A stretch of DNA of 19,072 bases from Candidatus Peregrinibacteria bacterium (lineage in GTDB: Bacteria; Patescibacteriota; Gracilibacteria; Peribacterales; Peribacteraceae): the NCBI GenBank assembly GCA_016866815.1, contig VGKZ01000010.1, forward strand, positions 1 through 19,072, read 5' to 3'. The translations under genes and the position numbers were made by a program. Below are positions 1 to 6,988 of the stretch, piece by piece. The notes beneath the pieces were generated by a model. The model ran no database searches and was not told the origin of the DNA. It saw only the letters and a list, made by a program, of their open reading frames with translations. How positions within the stretch are numbered: the first letter of the stretch is position 1; each line of letters starts with the position of its first letter.

Positions 1-108
1 CATTCCTACAACACCGACCGTATCCACACCGCGCTCAGGATGCCACCGCAGACGTTTACCCTACGCTACGAAACGACACGATTCCTCATTCCTAGCAATG
101 TGTCTTAA
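1..108 (+). CDS. Transposase (DDE integrase-core) C-terminal fragment, 5' end outside window
   Basis: The frame opening at base 1 reads 35 codons to a TAA at 106-108. It begins HSYNTDRIHTALRMPPQTF, which matches the end of the retroviral-type integrase core found in IS3/IS481-type transposases: an aromatic-YN..R.H.AL....P signature near the C-terminus. The catalytic DDE residues would lie to the left of the window. This is therefore the 3' end of an insertion-sequence gene and its body lies upstream. No IS right end can be delimited with confidence in the following 185 bases, and I see no matching inverted repeat because the left end is missing. Whether the element is intact cannot be judged. 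The family-level call (IS481-like versus IS3-like) is uncertain. Confidence 0.68.
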   Translation, partial: HSYNTDRIHTALRMPPQTFTLRYETTRFLIPSNVS

Positions 109-293
109 GAAAGGGGTACTTGCCACTCTCTACCTGCTCATTCTGCATGACAGGAAGCTCTTTGAGAGCTGTATAACAATCAATTGGTTCCCCTATAACG
201 CAGTTCGTAACAACAAGTCTTCGACTCAGGTTCATGACAAGCCACCCACGCAAAAAGTCAGAAGGTATTACCCTTCCAACTTTTGCTGTTTCC
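109..293. other. Gap between transposase fragment and ssb
   Basis: No convincing gene. It must contain the right end of the insertion sequence. A perfect small hairpin, AGCTCT-TTG-AGAGCT, sits at 156-170, and a terminator-like hairpin for ssb lies at its right side. Confidence 0.5.
252..276 (-). terminator. Probable intrinsic terminator of ssb
   Basis: Read on the minus strand, GAAGG (276-272) and CCTTC (265-261) form a 5-bp stem with a 6-nt loop. A run of five T follows within a few bases (plus-strand A at 252-256). It lies about 18 bases past the ssb stop. The stem is short, so strength is moderate. Confidence 0.45.
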
Positions 294-680
294 TCAAGCA
301 ACCGATGCTTCTGCAGCTTCCGCTTCCGGGACCTCCGTTGCTTTGTCCCTTGGGCTCAGCAGGCTCATGTTCTCGACGACCACTTCCGTCTTGAACATCT
401 TCACGTTGTTCTCAGGGTTTTCCCAACTCTGCGTCTTCGAGTATCCCTCGATGTAGACGGGCTTACCCTTCTTCACGTACTTGCCGGAGAACTCCGCAAG
501 CTTCCCGAAGCTCACGACGTTGTGGAACTCTGCAACGGTTTGCTTCTTGCCGCCTTTGTCTTTCCAGCAGCGGTTCGTTGCGAGACCGAATGTACAGACC
601 GTCTGCTTACCGTCGGTCGCTTTGACCTCCGGGTCCCGGGTGACGTTCCCGAGGAGAATGATTTTATTCACGGACTTCAT
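294..680 (-). CDS. ssb: Single-stranded DNA-binding protein (OB fold)
   Basis: 128 aa. The protein binds single-stranded DNA during replication, repair and recombination. The N-terminal 110 residues are a typical bacterial SSB OB fold: it opens MKSVNKIILLGNVTRDPE, continues with AEFHNVVSFGKLAEFSGKYV (residues 50-69), then GKPVYIEGYSKTQSW (72-86) and the strand TEVVVENMSLLSP (98-110). Start is ATG at 680. The leader is A/T-rich without a Shine-Dalgarno site. The C-terminal tail is only about 18 residues, is Ala/Glu-rich and ends EASVA. It lacks the acidic DDDIPF-type tip that most bacterial SSBs use to recruit partner proteins, and it is shorter than the E. coli protein (178 aa). It appears to be a single-gene unit with its own candidate promoter (722-749) and terminator (252-276). 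Confidence 0.93.
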   Translation of the reverse strand: MKSVNKIILLGNVTRDPEVKATDGKQTVCTFGLATNRCWKDKGGKKQTVAEFHNVVSFGKLAEFSGKYVKKGKPVYIEGYSKTQSWENPENNVKMFKTEVVVENMSLLSPRDKATEVPEAEAAEASVA

Positions 681-721
681 AAAAAATAGGGAGTAAAAAA
701 TAGAAGAAAGAGCGGCCTACT

Positions 722-749
722 ATCATAGGTAGTGGACAGATTCTCTGAA
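722..749 (-). promoter_or_regulatory. Candidate ssb promoter
   Basis: On the minus strand, TTCAGA (749-744) is followed after 16 bases by TATGAT (727-722). This would start transcription near 715, about 35 bases before the ssb ATG. The -10 matches consensus at 5 of 6 positions; the -35 is weak. Confidence 0.35.
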
Positions 750-814
750 GGCATCCGTGAACAGGTGTTCTCTATTCATAGGGTATTTTTGTCTATGTAC
801 AGCCAAAACTTTAG

Positions 815-834
815 GTTCCATTCCATGATGGAAC
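815..834 (-). terminator. Hairpin downstream of lipoprotein gene
   Basis: Perfect 7-bp inverted repeat GTTCCAT / ATGGAAC with a 6-nt loop, 13 bases past the stop of the Gmad2 lipoprotein gene. Only a broken T-run follows on the minus strand, so it is a weak terminator or simply a 3'-protecting hairpin. Confidence 0.35.
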
Positions 835-847
835 GCCGTGGTCGGAC

Positions 848-1273
848 TTACGGATTCAGGAGGACCGGTATCCGCACTTCTGCATCGTTCTCCGGCAATC
901 CCGAAGGATTATCCTTTTTCAGCACCAGCGTTCCCTTGCCGGAGGCCTCTGCAGGAACGGTGATATCCGCATGAAACGGCACGAAGTCTTCGGTCATCCA
1001 CTCTCCGTCGGCCTGCGCTGGCAGCGAGAGCAGTTCCATGCCGCTGGCATCAAGAAGCTGCACGGGGAATGACGCTTCGAAGTACCACGTTCCGCGGGCT
1101 TGCCCGGTGATTTGAACGTTGCCCGTGAGTGTGTCTCCCGGTTTCGGAAATGTCACTTCGATGCGCGGATCTGTTACCGGAGCTGCCGCTTCCTCTGTCG
1201 ACGGTGCCGCGACTTTCGGGGCGCATGCGGTCAGCAGGAGGACACAAGAAACAGCAAAGGTACGTGCAGACAT
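848..1273 (-). CDS. Exported lipoprotein with Gmad2 (immunoglobulin-like) domain
   Basis: 141 aa with the start at ATG 1273. Residues 1-17 form a lipoprotein signal peptide: MSARTFAVSCVLLLTAC, with the lipobox LLTAC and Cys17 as the lipidated residue. A short Ala/Glu/Pro linker follows. Residues 37-140 match the Gmad2 domain: a PKPGDTLTGNVQITGQARG strand pair, GTWYFEASFPVQLLD (61-75), EWMTEDFVPFHADI (91-104) and LVLKKDNPSGLPENDAEV (116-133). Gmad2 is an Ig-like domain first described next to spore-germination proteins and found in many cell-surface proteins; no enzymatic role is known. An upstream in-frame ATG at 1333 would add 20 residues ahead of the signal peptide, and the candidate promoter lies inside that extension, so 1273 is preferred. 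The protein is probably anchored to the outer face of the cytoplasmic membrane. Confidence 0.85.
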   Translation of the reverse strand: MSARTFAVSCVLLLTACAPKVAAPSTEEAAAPVTDPRIEVTFPKPGDTLTGNVQITGQARGTWYFEASFPVQLLDASGMELLSLPAQADGEWMTEDFVPFHADITVPAEASGKGTLVLKKDNPSGLPENDAEVRIPVLLNP

Positions 1274-1299
1274 AGAAAAAAAGAAAAATGTACGGATGA

Positions 1300-1305
1300 A
1301 TTGTA
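1300..1305 (-). promoter_or_regulatory. Candidate -10 element of lipoprotein gene
   Basis: Minus-strand TACAAT, directly preceded by TG, lies 26 bases ahead of the ATG at 1273. No convincing -35 is present. If used, it excludes the longer start at 1333. Confidence 0.28.
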
Positions 1306-1398
1306 CAGCGAGCGGATCTCGAAGAGCAGCCATTTTTTTCGGTTGTGGCCTGGAAGTCGGCAGTCATGCGTGTTTGGCTTCCCCTTTTCAAGGTCATG

Positions 1399-2019
1399 TC
1401 ATTTTTTGAAGAGCAGATGCCATTCCGGCACACCCGAGTCCTCGGTGAAGTCCACCTCCATGGCTATGCTCTCCATCCCGTGCGCAGCGAAGTGCTGGGC
1501 ATAGTCATCATTCGTAATCCCTTTCGTGTCATTCTTGCGCACATCATCCGGATTTTCCGTATCGGACCAGCTTGGTGCCGCGGGGTCGAACACCCAGAGC
1601 GATACATACTGCCGTGCGACGCGTGCCAATTCCCCGATGCTCTGCATGGCTTGCTCCTTTGTGAGGTATTGGAACATGTCGCAGCAGATCACCACATCAA
1701 ATGACCGGTCCTTCTGTGGCAGTGCGAACGATTCACCGAAGCCCATCCACTCTTTTGCGGGTGAAGTTTCCAGACAGTGTGCCGATACTTCGGTTCCGAA
1801 TGCCTGAAAACCGCGTTTGCGGAGATCGAGGATCGTTCCACCCATGCCGCATCCAACATCCAGGAATGTCCATGATGCTTCAGGCCGTATCAGTGTGAAG
1901 AGCGGGTCGATGATGTTCTCCCGTGCGATGTCTTCGTGCCATTCTTCATAGCCTTCATACCCGTCGGTCGAGTAATAGCGCTTGTCGAACCGGTCATAGC
2001 GTTTGCTCTTCTGCGGCAT
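1399..2019 (-). CDS. Class I SAM-dependent methyltransferase, substrate unknown
   Basis: 206 aa from ATG 2019. The Rossmann SAM-binding loop is plain: TFLDVGCGMGGTILDLRKRG at residues 51-70 (motif I), with the acidic end of strand 2 at GTEVS (75-79) and motif IV-like SFDVVICCDMFQYL at 106-119. This resembles Methyltransf_11/25-type enzymes that modify small molecules, lipids or sugars; the sequence does not show which. The N-terminal DRFDKRYYSTDGYEGYEEWH is rich in aromatic residues. A longer reading frame reaching 2244 would overlap most of the first 190 bases of the divergent gene, so the start at 2019 is chosen. It leaves a 39-base divergent promoter region with the acetyltransferase gene at 2059. 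The next gene downstream starts 125 bases away. Confidence 0.85.
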   Translation of the reverse strand: MPQKSKRYDRFDKRYYSTDGYEGYEEWHEDIARENIIDPLFTLIRPEASWTFLDVGCGMGGTILDLRKRGFQAFGTEVSAHCLETSPAKEWMGFGESFALPQKDRSFDVVICCDMFQYLTKEQAMQSIGELARVARQYVSLWVFDPAAPSWSDTENPDDVRKNDTKGITNDDYAQHFAAHGMESIAMEVDFTEDSGVPEWHLLFKK

Positions 2020-2058
2020 GCGTACTTCACAGTATGATGACGGTACACATTTGTCGAT

Positions 2059-2952
2059 ATGGAATCCCGCATCGAGTCCGACATCACCGTTTGCAAGGCG
2101 CTCTGGGATCGTTTCAGTCCAAAGCAGACGCTGTCGGATGTGTGGGAGTACCGTTTTCCATTTTACGAAGCTTTTGGATTCCCGCTGCACTTTGTCGTTG
2201 TATCCGACGAAGGAGAAGACACGGGGCTGCTGCCGCTCTGGCATCAGACGGAAAGGAAAAAGTATTGCTGGTTCGGAGATCTGGATGACGAATGCGATTG
2301 GCAGGAAGATGCGCAGTTCTGGGGAGACCCGAAGGCTCTTCTCACCGCTGCTCCTTCACCCCTGCGACTCGGTTGTCTCACGCCGGAGGCCGCTGCTTCC
2401 ATCGAAGGTGCCCGCGAAATGGAACCGAAGTGTGTTCTGTCGCTTGCAGGCTTCGCATCATCGGAGGATTACCTTATGAGCATCCCGAAGAAGCTGCGTA
2501 GCAACCTGCGGGGTGACAGAAACCGGATGCAGGCGCAGGGGATGACGATCATCGAAGACCGTTTTGAGGATTTCAAAACACTGGTTGCCCTGAATACCGC
2601 TGCATTTGAAGATTCTCCCTTTCACGAGCAGCGCCTCGTATCGGTGTGTGAAACGATAGTTGCTGTCGGCAGAGGTTCTGCGCCATACCGCTCGCGCATG
2701 CTGACGGCAGAGGTCGGGGGAAAGATCGCTGCGGTCGATTGCATGTTCCTTTTCGGTTCCACGTGCTACGACATGCTCTGCGGAAGCGACACGGGAAGTT
2801 TTTCCGGCGTTGGCAATGCCATGCAGCTTCAGGACATCGACGATGCTATCAGGCAAGGTATGACAGTAGTCGACTTTGCGGAAGCGGACTATGACGCACC
2901 CAAGCTGAAGCTGTATCCGGCAAGGAAACAGTATGTGTATGAGCGGGCTTGA
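2059..2952 (+). CDS. CelD/BcsL-like GNAT-fold acetyltransferase (Acetyltransf_6 / FemAB-like)
   Basis: 297 aa. The layout fits the Acetyltransf_6 family (cellulose biosynthesis CelD-like, related to FemAB): a divergent N-terminal half, then the basic hinge YLMSIPKKLRSNLRGDRNR at residues 138-156, where many members have Lys/Arg-rich residues. The GNAT core carries AEVGGKIAAVDCMFLFGSTCY (217-237, strands 4-5), and the family's closing segment is VDFAEADYDAPKLKL (271-285) followed by YPARKQYVYER. Such proteins transfer acyl or aminoacyl groups to sugars, lipids or peptidoglycan precursors; the substrate here is unknown. Start is ATG 2059, with TATGAT 21 bases upstream as a possible -10. The SET-domain gene begins 16 bases after the stop, so the two probably form an operon. 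Confidence 0.78.
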   Translation: MESRIESDITVCKALWDRFSPKQTLSDVWEYRFPFYEAFGFPLHFVVVSDEGEDTGLLPLWHQTERKKYCWFGDLDDECDWQEDAQFWGDPKALLTAAPSPLRLGCLTPEAAASIEGAREMEPKCVLSLAGFASSEDYLMSIPKKLRSNLRGDRNRMQAQGMTIIEDRFEDFKTLVALNTAAFEDSPFHEQRLVSVCETIVAVGRGSAPYRSRMLTAEVGGKIAAVDCMFLFGSTCYDMLCGSDTGSFSGVGNAMQLQDIDDAIRQGMTVVDFAEADYDAPKLKLYPARKQYVYERA

Positions 2953-2968
2953 GTTAGTCTGCTCCGCG

Positions 2969-3358
2969 ATGCTCTCTATCCAAGACATTCCAGGCAAAGG
3001 AAGAGGAGTATGTACCGATGCTCCCATCGCGAAGGATGCCATCGTGGAGGTGTGTCCCGCGATCATTCTCTCTCATGAGGACGTCCTCGCTGTGCGCGAT
3101 ACCGTGATCTATGAATACACCTTCGATTACGATGATCACGGTGGGCGTGAGTGCTTGCCGTGCGGGTTCGGCATGCTCTACAACCACAGTGCAACGCCGA
3201 ATATCGAATGGGATACAGACCTCGAACGTCAGGCAATCGTGTTCACGGCACTACGTGACATCAAAGTGGGTGAGGAACTGTGTCACAACTACTGGCCGGA
3301 GGCAGAAGTGCTGTTTGATGACAGAGGAAGGTGGAGGGAGCGACTGGAAAAGATGTAG
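2969..3358 (+). CDS. SET-domain protein (putative protein lysine methyltransferase)
   Basis: 129 aa from ATG 2969. All small-SET landmarks are in order: LSIQDIPGKGRGVCTDAPI (residues 2-20, the first strand and SAM-binding GxG), GMLYNHSATPNIEW (68-81, the NHS..PN cofactor and pseudoknot motif) and IKVGEELCHNYW (98-109, the GEEL..Y motif with the catalytic Tyr). There are no pre-SET or post-SET zinc clusters. Stand-alone bacterial SET proteins are known but their targets are mostly undefined, so the substrate is open. In-frame ATGs at 2933 and 2939 would overlap the end of the upstream gene; the 2969 start places the first SET strand at the N-terminus as usual. It is convergent with typA, whose stop lies 40 bases away. 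Confidence 0.87.
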   Translation: MLSIQDIPGKGRGVCTDAPIAKDAIVEVCPAIILSHEDVLAVRDTVIYEYTFDYDDHGGRECLPCGFGMLYNHSATPNIEWDTDLERQAIVFTALRDIKVGEELCHNYWPEAEVLFDDRGRWRERLEKM

Positions 3359-3398
3359 GTATTGAGATAGTGAGTTCCTCACCGATCACACACGTACG

Positions 3399-5192
3399 TT
3401 ACTTCTGTTTCTTCCGTTCATGTTCCTTCAGAAACTTCTTCCGCAGGCGGATGTTCTTCGGTGTTACTTCGACAAGTTCATCATCAGCAACGTATTCCAG
3501 TGCTTGCTCCAGTGTCATTGGCTGAATCGGCGTCAGTGTCATTGCTTCATCAGTGCCGGAGGCGCGCATGTTCGTCAGCTTTTTGTTCTTGATCGGGTTC
3601 ACCGTCATATCTTCGGATTTGCTGGATTCGCCGATGATCATGCCTTCGTACACGGATGTCTGCGGTACGACGAACAGCCTGCCGCGATCCTGCAGATTCC
3701 ACAGGGAGAATGCCATCGTCTCGCCGGCGATCATCGAAATCATGGAACCGCGCGTGCGACCGGGGATTTCACCTTTCTCCGGTTCAAAACGCAGGAAGGA
3801 GTGATTGAGAATGCCCTCGCCACGGGTTTCGATGATGAAATCACCGCGGAAACCGAGTAGTCCGCGCGTCGGTACGATGAATTCCATGCGCGATTGCCCG
3901 TTGATCGTTTTCATATCCATCATTTCCCCCCGCCGGCGTCCGAGCATGGTAATGACGGCTCCGGAGAATTCCTCCGGCACATCGACGATCACATGCTCCA
4001 TCGGCTCCTGAACAACGCCGTCGATTTCACGGAAGATCACCTGAGGGCGGGACACCTGAAGCTCAAATCCTTCACGGCGCATGTTCTCGATGAGCACACT
4101 CAGGTGCAGTTCACCGCGCCCGGAGACTTTGAATCCCTCCGTTCCATCGAGGGTTTCGATGTGCAGACCGACGTTCGTTTCACGTTCATGCTCCAGACGG
4201 TCGCGGATGTGGCGGGTGGTGAGCATCGTTCCTTCCTTTCCTGCAAAAGGGGAGTTATTGACGATGAAGTTCATGCTGATTGTCGGCGGATCGATCGTGA
4301 TTGCCGGCAGCGGCTCCGCATCTACGTTGCTGGAGATGGTTTCTCCGACGTAGATGTCCGCAATACCTGCGATGGTGACGATATCGCCGGCAAGAGCCTC
4401 TTTTACCTCATCTTTCTTCAGGCCATTGGAGATCGTAATTTTGCTGATGCGTCCTTTTCTCTTCTCTCCTGTTGGCGTAAGCACCGTGATGTCCTGTCCG
4501 ACGATTGCTTTTCCTTCGAACACACGGCCGATACCCTGACGACCGACGTAGTCGTCGTATGCGAGACTGCTCACCTGCATGCGGAACGGTTTTTCGATCG
4601 GCTGCGGAGTCGGAGGCACGTGCGTCATGATCGTCTCAAACAGCGGCGTGAGGTCTGTACTCTGATCCTCGAGTTTTTTCTTTGCGATGCCTTCGCGAGC
4701 GACGGCAAAGACGTAGGGGAATTCCAATTGCTCGTTGCTGGCACCGAGTGCGACGAAGAGATCGAACACCATGTCCACTGCCTCAAGTGGAGTCGCAGCG
4801 GGCTTGTCGATTTTATTGATGATGACGATCGGTTTGATGCCCATCTGCAGAGATTTCTTGAGCACGAACTTGGTCTGCGGCATCGGGCCTTCCTGTGCAT
4901 CGACGAGAAGGAGAACGCAGTCGACCATGCCGAGGATACGCTCCACTTCGCTGCCGAAGTCGGCGTGACCGGGGGTATCAACGATATTGATCTTTGTTCC
5001 TTTGTAGGTGATCGACGTATTCTTCGCATAGATCGTGATGCCGCGCTCACGTTCCTGATCGTTGCTGTCCATCGCCAGTTCCTGCACCTCTTCATGCGCG
5101 TTGTAGGCTCCACCTTGTTTCAGGAGGGCGTCCACGAGCGTCGTCTTGCCGTGGTCGACGTGCGCGATAATGGCGATGTTGCGGATATCCAT
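3399..5192 (-). CDS. typA: Translational GTPase TypA/BipA
   Basis: 597 aa, full length for the family. It is a ribosome-associated GTPase of the EF-G/LepA superfamily, needed for ribosome assembly and stress adaptation, notably in the cold. G motifs are intact: G1 AHVDHGKTT at residues 10-18, switch I ERERGITI at 47-54, G3 DTPGHADF at 72-79 and G4 NKID at 126-129. Domain II, the EF-G III-like domain with GRGELHLSVLIENMRREGFE, the domain V-like part and the TypA-specific C-terminal domain follow. The tail is strongly basic (RLRKKFLKEHERKKQK). Start is ATG 5192. Just upstream are a 6-bp hairpin (5198-5213) and two direct repeats, which suggest control of expression. The gene follows rlmI on the same strand after a 110-base gap. 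Confidence 0.97.
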   Translation of the reverse strand: MDIRNIAIIAHVDHGKTTLVDALLKQGGAYNAHEEVQELAMDSNDQERERGITIYAKNTSITYKGTKINIVDTPGHADFGSEVERILGMVDCVLLLVDAQEGPMPQTKFVLKKSLQMGIKPIVIINKIDKPAATPLEAVDMVFDLFVALGASNEQLEFPYVFAVAREGIAKKKLEDQSTDLTPLFETIMTHVPPTPQPIEKPFRMQVSSLAYDDYVGRQGIGRVFEGKAIVGQDITVLTPTGEKRKGRISKITISNGLKKDEVKEALAGDIVTIAGIADIYVGETISSNVDAEPLPAITIDPPTISMNFIVNNSPFAGKEGTMLTTRHIRDRLEHERETNVGLHIETLDGTEGFKVSGRGELHLSVLIENMRREGFELQVSRPQVIFREIDGVVQEPMEHVIVDVPEEFSGAVITMLGRRRGEMMDMKTINGQSRMEFIVPTRGLLGFRGDFIIETRGEGILNHSFLRFEPEKGEIPGRTRGSMISMIAGETMAFSLWNLQDRGRLFVVPQTSVYEGMIIGESSKSEDMTVNPIKNKKLTNMRASGTDEAMTLTPIQPMTLEQALEYVADDELVEVTPKNIRLRKKFLKEHERKKQK

Positions 5193-5197
5193 GAATA

Positions 5198-5213
5198 TGG
5201 CTTTTTGAAGCCA
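5198..5213 (-). promoter_or_regulatory. Hairpin in the typA leader
   Basis: Perfect stem TGGCTT / AAGCCA with a 4-nt loop, ending 5 bases before the typA ATG. It would cover the ribosome entry site of the transcript, and no Shine-Dalgarno sequence is visible there. Its function is inferred. Confidence 0.4.
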
Positions 5214-5214
5214 A

Positions 5215-5246
5215 GAGAGTCTACAGGATATTCGTGGAGAGTCTAC
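5215..5246 (-). repeat. Direct repeats flanking a candidate typA -10 element
   Basis: Minus-strand GTAGACTCTC occurs twice (5246-5237 and 5224-5215) with a period of 22 bases, about two helical turns. Between them is TATCCT (5230-5225), a possible -10. The arrangement is what a repressor or activator site would look like; that role is inference. Confidence 0.45.
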
Positions 5247-5269
5247 TGAGAAGAGCCAGAAGATCCAGT

Positions 5270-5301
5270 TCCTCTGAATCCTCTAAGTCCTCTGGATCCT
5301 C
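5270..5301. repeat. Short tandem repeat, 9-base unit
   Basis: TCCTCT plus three variable bases is repeated in tandem: TCCTCTGAA, TCCTCTAAG, TCCTCTGGA and a partial TCCTC. It starts one base beyond the rlmI stop codon. The flanks GATCCAG (5262-5268) and CTGGATC (5292-5298) can also pair as a 7-bp stem. Confidence 0.6.
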
Positions 5302-5302
5302 A

Positions 5303-6502
5303 TTACTCCACCCAAAGGAGCATACTCTTTAAATAGTCTGCCTCCGGGTGGAAAATACTCACAGGATGATCGAACGCCTGACGGTGGCGGTGAAGGATCT
5401 TGATGGAGCGATTGGCCTGCCGGGCGGCGTGGAAGACGATCGTCTGGAAGATCTCATGGTCGATCTGATACGAACAGGAGCAGGTCAGCAGCATCCCTCC
5501 GGCAGGTAACGCCTGCATAGCCATGCGGTTCATGTCCGTGTAGGCGCGCTTTGCCTGATCCAGATCACTGCTGCGTTTTGCAAATGCAGGGGGATCCAGA
5601 ATGATGAAGTCGTATGTTCGCGGCATGGGTGCGCGACGGAGGAAATTGAAGACATCCTCCGCATATGCTGTGAAACTTCCGTCACCGACGTCATTGATCT
5701 TCATATGCTCCTTCGCGCGTTCGAGAGCTGCAGCGTCGTAGTCCACGGCATCGGCTGCCACAGCACCGCCCATGAGAGCGGAGAGCGAGAAGCCGCCGAC
5801 GTAGCTGCAGCAGTCCAGGACGGTCCGTCCTGCGGAAAGTTGACGAACCAGTGAACGCATCTCACGTTGGTCGATGAAGAGGCCGGTCTTCTGACCTCCT
5901 TCGAGATCAATCTTGAACTTCAGACCACGCTCGCGCACTTCCACCGTCGGCTCTCCTTTTCCAAGGCTAGGGCCGGCAAGCCACCCTTCCCTGTTTTCCA
6001 GTCCCTCCTTCTTCCGTGCGGGGCTCGAGGACTTTTCATACAGAGCAGTGAGCTTCGTGATGTCGTGCAATGTGTCGCAGATCCAGCCGCTCAGGCGATC
6101 CATACCGAGTGTCGTCAACTGCACGACGAGCGTGTCGTTATACCGGTCGACGATCAACCCGGGGATGCCGTCACCTTCGGCATTGATCAGGCGGTAAGCG
6201 GTGGTGTCTTCCTTCGCGAAGAATGTTCCACGCATCGCTATGGCGTTTTCCATGTTGATGCGCAGGACATCAAGAGGGTCTTTGTCCTTCTGGAAGGAGA
6301 TAGCGCGTCCTGCGATATATGCTTGCGTGTTCAGAGTCGCGAAACAGAGGAATGTTCCGTCGCTGGCCTGCACCTCAACGATCGATCCGTCCTCCGTCTT
6401 CGGATAGACCGCCACGGCGTTCTTATAGATCGCGTGGTGGCGGTTCTTCAGGTGAATTTCCCTGTCGGGCCGGAGAAGGAGAACGGGGTATTTTTGCGCC
6501 AT
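5303..6502 (-). CDS. rlmI: RlmI-like 23S rRNA (cytosine-C5) methyltransferase
   Basis: 399 aa, nearly the length of E. coli RlmI (396 aa). An N-terminal PUA RNA-binding domain (about residues 1-75) is followed by the family motif YRLINAEGDGIPGLIVDRY (103-121), GGQKTGLFIDQRE (202-214), the SAM loop VLDCCSYVGGFS (228-239), LDPPAF (302-307) and the Cys motif TCSCS (340-344), which supplies the nucleophile in m5C RNA methyltransferases. RlmI methylates C1962 of 23S rRNA; family members also include RlmK-like and RlmL C-terminal enzymes, so the exact target base is inferred. Start is ATG 6502. A stretch of about 28 residues (156-184), rich in Ser, Lys, Glu and Gly, looks like a lineage-specific insertion. 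typA lies downstream on the same strand and the structured 6555-6940 element lies upstream. Confidence 0.9.
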   Translation of the reverse strand: MAQKYPVLLLRPDREIHLKNRHHAIYKNAVAVYPKTEDGSIVEVQASDGTFLCFATLNTQAYIAGRAISFQKDKDPLDVLRINMENAIAMRGTFFAKEDTTAYRLINAEGDGIPGLIVDRYNDTLVVQLTTLGMDRLSGWICDTLHDITKLTALYEKSSSPARKKEGLENREGWLAGPSLGKGEPTVEVRERGLKFKIDLEGGQKTGLFIDQREMRSLVRQLSAGRTVLDCCSYVGGFSLSALMGGAVAADAVDYDAAALERAKEHMKINDVGDGSFTAYAEDVFNFLRRAPMPRTYDFIILDPPAFAKRSSDLDQAKRAYTDMNRMAMQALPAGGMLLTCSCSYQIDHEIFQTIVFHAARQANRSIKILHRHRQAFDHPVSIFHPEADYLKSMLLWVE

Positions 6503-6554
6503 TGGTAGATGTTCTTATGATGCCTGTATTTGAGGGGGTTGTCTCCTTCTTCTC

Positions 6555-6940
6555 ACTTTCTTTTGTCTACGCGACAAAAGAAAGATGACAAAGAAAAGCG
6601 CACCCGCCGCCAGTACCCCTCCACCCGGCCCTGGGCCTCCTCACCGGCTCCTCCAAGGATTCGGAGCCGCTTCGTCGGCACGAGAACAGGGCCTTCCCCT
6701 TCACCCCCGTGCCTGCACGCCGTAGTGCTTTGATGTTGATTCAGAAAAGCGTTCCGGCACGCAGGCGTGGCGGCGGAACCTTCCCAGGATGCACACCATG
6801 AAATGAGAATGGGAGGGCGCCTCGCTTCTTCCGCAAAATGTGGCGCGGGGGGCGGAGGGGGCCATTTTGCGCGGGGTACCCGGCGTAGCCGGGTCGTTTT
6901 CTTTGCGTACTTTCTTTTGGTGGAAGCAAAAGAAAGTACG
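6555..6940. mobile_element. Non-coding element with hairpin-bearing terminal inverted repeats (MITE-like)
   Basis: The ends are inverted copies of one another. The left end has ACTTTCTTTTG, a 9-base spacer, CAAAAGAAAG, four bases, then CAAAGAAAA. The right end on the opposite strand has ACTTTCTTTTG, a 7-base spacer, CAAAAGAAAG, four bases, then CAAAGAAAA. Each end is also a near-perfect hairpin: 12 bp at 6556-6584 and 14 bp at 6906-6940. The interior is GC-rich and full of further stems: CGGCTCC/GGAGCCG (6645-6669), GTTCCG/CGGAAC (6751-6779), CGCAAAATG/CATTTTGCG (6832-6871) and ACCCGGC/GCCGGGT (6878-6894). No ORF with protein-like content is present and no target duplication is seen. It may be a miniature transposable element or a large structured RNA or DNA element. 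Confidence 0.6.
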
Positions 6941-6982
6941 AACAGGCGGATAAATGACAGTCTCAGTAAAGAAACTTTTTGC

Positions 6983-6988
6983 TATCCT
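6983..6988 (+). promoter_or_regulatory. Candidate -10 element of polX
   Basis: TATCCT ends 6 bases before the polX ATG at 6995. If used, transcription would begin at or beside the start codon (leaderless mRNA). No good -35 is seen. Confidence 0.25.

Noticed and set aside
92..301. 69-codon minus-strand frame overlapping the end of ssb (TTG start)
   Set aside because: Needs a TTG start inside the ssb stop region, crosses the probable ssb terminator, and the peptide shows no family features.
3370..3382. GTGAG-TTC-CTCAC hairpin between the SET gene and typA
   Set aside because: Only 5 bp and no T-run on either strand; not enough for a terminator call.
3894..5249. 451-codon open frame on the plus strand opposite typA
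   Set aside because: It is the reverse complement of a clear typA gene; composition (His/Asp/Arg-rich) is typical of an antisense frame.
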